The position numbers and the translations under genes are program-made. A stretch of 64,000 nt of DNA. Source: Alistipes_A hominis (lineage in GTDB: Bacteria; Bacteroidota; Bacteroidia; Bacteroidales; Rikenellaceae). The stretch is from positions 62,001 to 126,000 of the forward strand of contig NZ_JACOOK010000003.1 in assembly GCF_014288115.1 (NCBI RefSeq), read 5' to 3'. This document shows, piece by piece, positions 60,176-64,000 of this stretch. The notes under the pieces were generated by a model. The model searched no databases. It was given only the letters and a program-made list of their open reading frames with translations, and was not told the origin of the DNA. Every line of letters begins with the position of its first letter. Position 1 is the first letter of the stretch.

Positions 60176-60700
60176 CTAACGGCGATTTCTGATACGGGAC
60201 AGGGAGACGGGGGTAATGCCGAGATAAGAGGCTATGTAATGTTGCGGAACCCGCTGAATGATATTCGGGTATTCCTTGAGCAATTCTTCATATCGTTGTT
60301 GCGGCGTATTTTTTATCCGCGACAGGAATAGTTGCTGATAGGAGTGAAACCGGTCGATGAGCTTTTCTTCATACGCTTGCCTCCACCGTGGGTCGTCTTT
60401 GATAATGGCGTAAAAATCATTCCTTTTTATCGCAGCGACTTCGGCAGGCTCAATGCTCTCTAAGTAGAAAAGGCTCGGCGTGCGCTTATATAGGCTATCA
60501 AACGAAGCGACAAAATCCCCCTCAAAAAAGAATTGGAAAGTAATGTCTTTCCCGTCGTTATAGAAAAACAGCCGCAGACAACCCTTACGGATCAAATAGA
60601 GTTTATCCGCAACTTTACCCTCTTCCAATAATATGGTTTTCGGGGGAATCGTCAACTGTTTTGCAACTGCGTAAAAATTAGACAGATAATCCGATGCCAT
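60176..60700 (-). CDS. Crp/Fnr-family regulator
   Basis: Start at ATG 60700 (MASDYLSNFYAVAK), 174 residues; the longer frame overlaps the AraC gene. Cyclic-nucleotide-binding-like barrel (KTILLEEGKVADKLYLIRKGCLRLFFYNDGKDITFQFFFEGDFV) and C-terminal helix-turn-helix (PQHYIASYLGITPVSLSRIRNRR). It starts 2 bases after the stop of the AraC gene, so both regulators are made from one transcript. The helix-turn-helix is very like that of the 9232 protein. Confidence 0.88.
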   Translation of the reverse strand: MASDYLSNFYAVAKQLTIPPKTILLEEGKVADKLYLIRKGCLRLFFYNDGKDITFQFFFEGDFVASFDSLYKRTPSLFYLESIEPAEVAAIKRNDFYAIIKDDPRWRQAYEEKLIDRFHSYQQLFLSRIKNTPQQRYEELLKEYPNIIQRVPQHYIASYLGITPVSLSRIRNRR

Positions 60701-60702
60701 AA

Positions 60703-61509
60703 CTATTCCCTGTAATCCGTAGGTTTCATACCCAGATGTTGCTGCACGTAGCGGCTGAAATAGGCGGGCGACGAGAAGCCGAACATATCGGAAATCTGGA
60801 CGAACGTCAATGATTTGTCGCGTAGCAGACGGGTAATGTCGAGTATCGTATAACGGTTGATCCAGTAGTTGGCGGCATACCCGCTTACCTTTTTCGACAC
60901 TTCCGACAGATATTTGGATGTAACGCACAGACGGTCGGCGTAATAGGTCACTTCCCGGTGCTCGCGGTACGTTCCTTCTTCCAGCATCTTAAGGAAACGG
61001 CTCATAACGGAAGCGTTCTGCGTGGAGATGTCGCTTTCGCCATAGATGCGGGCATGGAAATCGAAAAAGTCGAGGATAGCCGCCTGCATAGCATTAATCA
61101 ATACCTCGCGGTAGAACCGGTGCTCCGTATCTTTGATGCGTAGCTCCAGCAAGTCGAAATCGCGGCGACACACGATTTGTTGCTCGGGAGTAAGGTGCAT
61201 GACGGGATTGAGAAAGAGCGCCAACGAACCTTTTATTCCGTAATTGCTCTGCGGCGTACACAAATTTATGAAACCGGGAGTCGCATAGATTATCTTGCAC
61301 CGGAAATCGTCCGACGGTTCTATTTTCTCCAACATTTTCCGTTTACGTACGATGGATACGTCTCCGGCGTGCAGTTCAAAAGGCCGTCCGTTGAAACGAT
61401 AACGGCACGTTCCTCCCAGACAGAGCAAATGAGCCAGATACTCCTTCTCGCAATCCGTCCTCACGATGCCGAGCCTGTCTGCGACGATTATATCTTTCTG
61501 ATCTTCCAT
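60703..61509 (-). CDS. AraC-family transcriptional regulator
   Basis: A 268-residue protein. N-terminal cupin-like sensing part (CRYRFNGRPFELHAGDVSIVRKRKM) and C-terminal double helix-turn-helix (VTYYADRLCVTSKYLSEVSKKVSG; LTFVQISDMFGFSSPAYFSRYVQQHLGMKPTDYR). Likely activator of the neighbouring redox genes in response to a small molecule. Upstream is a TATTTTTG -7 box at 61534-61541 and an inverted repeat at 61560-61590. Confidence 0.92.
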   Translation of the reverse strand: MEDQKDIIVADRLGIVRTDCEKEYLAHLLCLGGTCRYRFNGRPFELHAGDVSIVRKRKMLEKIEPSDDFRCKIIYATPGFINLCTPQSNYGIKGSLALFLNPVMHLTPEQQIVCRRDFDLLELRIKDTEHRFYREVLINAMQAAILDFFDFHARIYGESDISTQNASVMSRFLKMLEEGTYREHREVTYYADRLCVTSKYLSEVSKKVSGYAANYWINRYTILDITRLLRDKSLTFVQISDMFGFSSPAYFSRYVQQHLGMKPTDYRE

Positions 61510-61533
61510 GCCCTATCCGTTTATCCTCAAATA

Positions 61534-61541
61534 CAAAAATA
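61534..61541 (-). promoter_or_regulatory. -7 box (TATTTTTG) of the AraC-Crp operon
   Basis: Exact TAnnTTTG match on the minus strand, 25 bases before ATG 61509. Confidence 0.55.
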
Positions 61542-61559
61542 GAAATAAATCCGAAATGA

Positions 61560-61590
61560 ACTTGCAATCGTGCGAACCACGACTGCAAGT
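61560..61590. repeat. Interrupted inverted repeat between flavodoxin and AraC genes
   Basis: ACTTGCA and TGCAAGT form the outer arms and CGTG/CACG an inner pair. It may end the flavodoxin transcript or be an AraC-binding site upstream of the AraC promoter. Confidence 0.45.
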
Positions 61591-61618
61591 CCTGCTGTTT
61601 TTAACACTATCCGACGGA

Positions 61619-62173
61619 TTATCGTATGACATTAATCGTCCGCAACCAACTTTCCACTCCGTTTGTATCCTTTCCGGTGGTTCCGAATCCTTTCAGGTGT
61701 TCGGCGGCAGGGGTCAACTCCCTGATCCGCGCCAGCGTTTCATCGCGGTAGGTGGCAGCATAGGTGCAGAACGGCACGACGGTTTTCCCGCGGAAGTCGT
61801 AGCTCTCCGCGAACGTATTGATAATCATCGGGGCCGTCCACCACCAAACGGGACAACCGATGAATACGGTATCGTATTGTTCCCAACTCTCCACTTTCGA
61901 TTTGATGGCCGGGCGGGCGTCGGCTTCCTTTTCGGCTTTCGCTACCTCGGTACAAGGCTTGTATTCGGCGGGATACGGTTTTTCGGGTTCGATGCGAAAC
62001 AGCGTACCGCCGGTGAGCGAAGCGATGCGTTCGGCAACGTGCTGCGTATTGCCGCCCCAACTGAAATAGGCGACAAGCGTTTTTGTCGTTCTTCCGTTCG
62101 TGGCGACGGACTGAGCATTCGTCCCTGCACAAAGCAGTAGAGCGGCAAACAGTGTCATCAATTTCGTTTTCAT
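61619..62173 (-). CDS. Exported flavodoxin
   Basis: A 184-residue protein with a clear signal peptide (MKTKLMTLFAALLLCAGTNAQS) before a flavodoxin: FMN phosphate loop TLVAYFSWGGNTQHVAERI, IEPEKPYP, DTVFIGCPVWWWTAPMIINTF and KTVVPFCTYAAT. Flavodoxins usually stay in the cytosol; this one should be exported. Its ATG overlaps the stop of the hydrolase gene before it. It may carry electrons in the periplasm, perhaps with the DUF4405 membrane protein. Confidence 0.88.
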   Translation of the reverse strand: MKTKLMTLFAALLLCAGTNAQSVATNGRTTKTLVAYFSWGGNTQHVAERIASLTGGTLFRIEPEKPYPAEYKPCTEVAKAEKEADARPAIKSKVESWEQYDTVFIGCPVWWWTAPMIINTFAESYDFRGKTVVPFCTYAATYRDETLARIRELTPAAEHLKGFGTTGKDTNGVESWLRTINVIR

Positions 62174-63291
62174 ATCCGTTCCGATAATCCAAGGTTTTTA
62201 CCGAAAAATTCCGTCAGTTTGCCCTCTGCTTGATTCACATATTCCGGTACATAGTAGGTCTTGATATGCGTCGCACCGGGGATAAGGAACAGTTCTTTGT
62301 GCTGCGTGCCGGTCGCCTTGCTGTAACATTGCTCGGTCATGTAAAACGTATCGGCGATGCTGCCGGCAATCATCAGCAAAGGTTGTTCGATCAGATACAT
62401 TCCCTCGCTGGCATCGAACGCCATCAGGTCGATCAGACTGCTCTTGGTGTAACGGAACGTGGAGTTGGGATGCGCATGGCTTTGCAGGTAATATTCGTAG
62501 CCGTCGCGGTAGAGGTCGAAAGGCAATGCGGCCGCCTGTTCCGGCGTCACGCCGCTCATATCGCCGACGTATTCGATTTCGCCGCTTTCGGCTTCTTTTT
62601 GGCGGGCAGCGCAGGCATCGGCGAGTCTTTCCTGCACGCTATTTATCTGTGAGTCGAGAAACCCGTTACGGCGTACCAGTCCCGTGTTGAACATGCTGAG
62701 TGTAGCCACCGCTTTGAACCGTTTGTCGGTCTGCGCGGCTTTCAGCGTGTAGCCGCCACCGCCGCAGATGCCGAGGATACCCACCCGCTGCGGGTCTACG
62801 CCCGGATATTGCAGTAGGATGTCGGCGGCCCGGCGGATGTCCTCGATGCGGTTGGCCGGCTTGTCCGCGTTGCGCGGTTCGCCCTCGCTGGCTCCCTGAT
62901 AGGCGGCGTCGAATGCCAGACAGATATAACCCTGTTCAGCCATGCGCTGGCTGTAAAGTCCTGCTACTTGTTCTTTAACGCCTCCGTTCGGATGCGCCAC
63001 GACGAGGGCCGGATAACTTTTCGCCGGATCGTAGCCCGCAGGAGTATAGACGTTGGCAGCGATTTTCAGGCCGTTCAGGTCGTAGGTAATAGGATGAATA
63101 TTTACTGCTCCCGCTTTATTCTCTGTAATGGCGTCGGCATACACCAAGCCGAACGGGTTGTTGTTGTGGCTCTCGAAATTCGACATATCGGCCGCAGCGA
63201 ATGTTTTGTTCTCTTTCATAGTTTCCTGTGCGTTTAATGTGCCGGACAGTAGGCTCGCCATGCTCAGCACGCAGATACATACTTTTTTCAT
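62170..63291 (-). CDS. Exported dienelactone-hydrolase-like enzyme (Cys nucleophile)
   Basis: Start at ATG 63291 (MKKVCICVLSMASLLSGTLNAQ), 373 residues; the longer frame covers the end of the aldo/keto reductase gene and is rejected. Alpha/beta-hydrolase marks: YPALVVAHPNGGVKEQ, GYICLAFDAAYQGAS, and nucleophile elbow VGILGICGGGGYT with Cys instead of Ser, as in dienelactone hydrolases; GATHIKTYY gives the His. Likely a lactone/ester hydrolase in the periplasm. It overlaps the aldo/keto reductase stop by one base and the flavodoxin ATG by four, so the three are one operon. Confidence 0.86.
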   Translation of the reverse strand: MKKVCICVLSMASLLSGTLNAQETMKENKTFAAADMSNFESHNNNPFGLVYADAITENKAGAVNIHPITYDLNGLKIAANVYTPAGYDPAKSYPALVVAHPNGGVKEQVAGLYSQRMAEQGYICLAFDAAYQGASEGEPRNADKPANRIEDIRRAADILLQYPGVDPQRVGILGICGGGGYTLKAAQTDKRFKAVATLSMFNTGLVRRNGFLDSQINSVQERLADACAARQKEAESGEIEYVGDMSGVTPEQAAALPFDLYRDGYEYYLQSHAHPNSTFRYTKSSLIDLMAFDASEGMYLIEQPLLMIAGSIADTFYMTEQCYSKATGTQHKELFLIPGATHIKTYYVPEYVNQAEGKLTEFFGKNLGLSERI

Positions 63292-64000
63292 TATTCTCCT
63301 TCGGTTTTTGGTTTCTCTATAATGGGTGAACCTCCGAACACCTCGCTCATTTCGATCGTATCGAGTTCGGCGTCGATGGCCCGTACCTCTTTCGCAGACA
63401 AGCGTATATCCGTTGCGCCTATGTTCTCTTTCAGGCGACAGAGGCAACGCGTTCCGGGAATGGGAACGATCCACGAACGTTTGTTCATCATCCATGCCAG
63501 CGAGATCTGCGAGGCGGTGGCGCGGTGTTCGTCCGCCAACCGTTCGAGCAGGGCGAACAGCGGACGGTTCTTCACGAAACTTTCCCTGCGGTATTGCGGC
63601 ATCGAGGCACGGTAGTCGGTTGTCGGGTCAAACGTAGTTTCGGCTGTATAACGGTTGCTCAACAATCCGTTGGCAAGCGGCGAGAATGCGACGAACCCCA
63701 CGCCCAGCTCTTCGAGTACGGGAAACAACGTTTCGTGTCGGCGGACCATCATCGAGTAGCGGTTTTGTATCGCCGTTACAGGACAGACACGGTGGGCGCG
63801 GCGCAGGTATTCTTCGGTCGTTTCCGATATGCCCCAGTGCAGGATTTTTCCCTCCCGGATAAGGTCTGCCATTACTTCCGCCACCGCCTCCGGTTCGATA
63901 GCCGGGTCGATACGGTGTTGGTAATAAAGGTCGATACGGTCGGTGTGCAAACGGCGGAGAGACCCTTCGAGCGAACGACGAATGGCTGCCGGACGCGAAT
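63291..64000 (-). CDS. Aldo/keto reductase, C-terminal part (window edge)
   Basis: The gene runs in from beyond 64000; about 236 codons are visible. Seen: EGSLRRLHTDRIDLYYQHR (strand with catalytic His region), HWGISETTEEYLRRAH, TAIQNRYSMMVR, GVGFVAFSPLANGLL and IVPIPGTRCLCRLKENI for NADPH binding, as in the AKR group of yeast/bacterial oxidoreductases. The catalytic Tyr lies outside the window. It reduces aldehydes or ketones with NADPH. First visible gene of the operon with the hydrolase and the flavodoxin. Confidence 0.92.
   Translation of the reverse strand, partial: SRPAAIRRSLEGSLRRLHTDRIDLYYQHRIDPAIEPEAVAEVMADLIREGKILHWGISETTEEYLRRAHRVCPVTAIQNRYSMMVRRHETLFPVLEELGVGFVAFSPLANGLLSNRYTAETTFDPTTDYRASMPQYRRESFVKNRPLFALLERLADEHRATASQISLAWMMNKRSWIVPIPGTRCLCRLKENIGATDIRLSAKEVRAIDAELDTIEMSEVFGGSPIIEKPKTEGE

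Overview
The window reads as chromosomal DNA of a Bacteroidota member, most likely of the Alistipes/Rikenellaceae type. This is an inference from GC-rich coding DNA, repeated matches to the Bacteroidota promoter pattern (TTTG-like box, about 19-20 bases, TAnnTTTG), a FecI/FecR-type sigma/anti-sigma pair, a TonB-dependent receptor with a carboxypeptidase-like N-terminal domain, Mfa/FimA-type lipoprotein fimbrillins and several Bacteroidota-typical DUF families. No rRNA, tRNA, CRISPR array or intact insertion sequence was seen.

Layout. 1-2119 (minus): start of a kdp potassium-ATPase operon (a 31-residue membrane peptide, kdpF, kdpA, kdpB). 2468-4526: dps with its own promoter, facing a sigma-54-type response regulator. 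4798-8022: carB. 8240-12163: GDPD-like phosphodiesterase, Crp-family regulator, EamA exporter, GNAT acetyltransferase, outer-membrane barrel. 12597-19132: small lipoprotein, secreted protein of unknown family, sialate O-acetylesterase, membrane sensor kinase. 19283-22430 (minus): RNA-handling module (RhlE helicase, cold-shock-domain protein, RRM protein) behind a nitronate-monooxygenase-like flavoprotein. 23088-27062: transglutaminase-like lipoprotein and an ECF sigma/FecR pair. 27586-37580: seven-gene fimbrial locus (five lipoprotein subunits, DUF3575, DUF3868/OmpA), with a strong terminator after the first, presumably major, subunit. 37767-42660: a 1400-residue double 2-hydroxyacyl-CoA-dehydratase-activase-type protein with a TetR regulator and a perfect dyad just downstream of its -7 box. 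43142-52646 (minus): tight six-gene envelope operon (zinc metalloprotease, TonB receptor, DUF4876 lipoprotein, DUF6850 barrel, small lipoprotein, PepSY membrane protein).

52694-56885 is an AT-richer, decayed accessory island. On the minus strand it carries the C-terminal stub of a LanC-like cyclase, a methyltransferase broken by a deletion and a TGG-to-TGA change, and a cysteine-rich RiPP precursor built of xx(S/T)C tetrapeptides, with frameshifts in its leader and a TGA exactly where a Cys is expected. I read this as the corpse of a class I lanthipeptide-like cluster and regard it as the most interesting part of the window. Beside it lie a truncated, frameshifted unknown gene and an AAA ATPase with a frameshift at its N-terminus.

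56886-64000 (minus) is a set of small exported oxidoreductase/hydrolase genes (aldo/keto reductase, Cys-nucleophile hydrolase, exported flavodoxin, NTF2-like protein, cupin-carboxymuconolactone decarboxylase fusion, serine hydrolase) with AraC and Crp regulators and a DUF4405 membrane protein, suggesting inducible handling of a reactive small molecule.

Start sites were re-chosen where a signal peptide, conserved N-terminus, promoter or operon overlap argued for an internal ATG. All family names come from reading the translations; no database search was possible.
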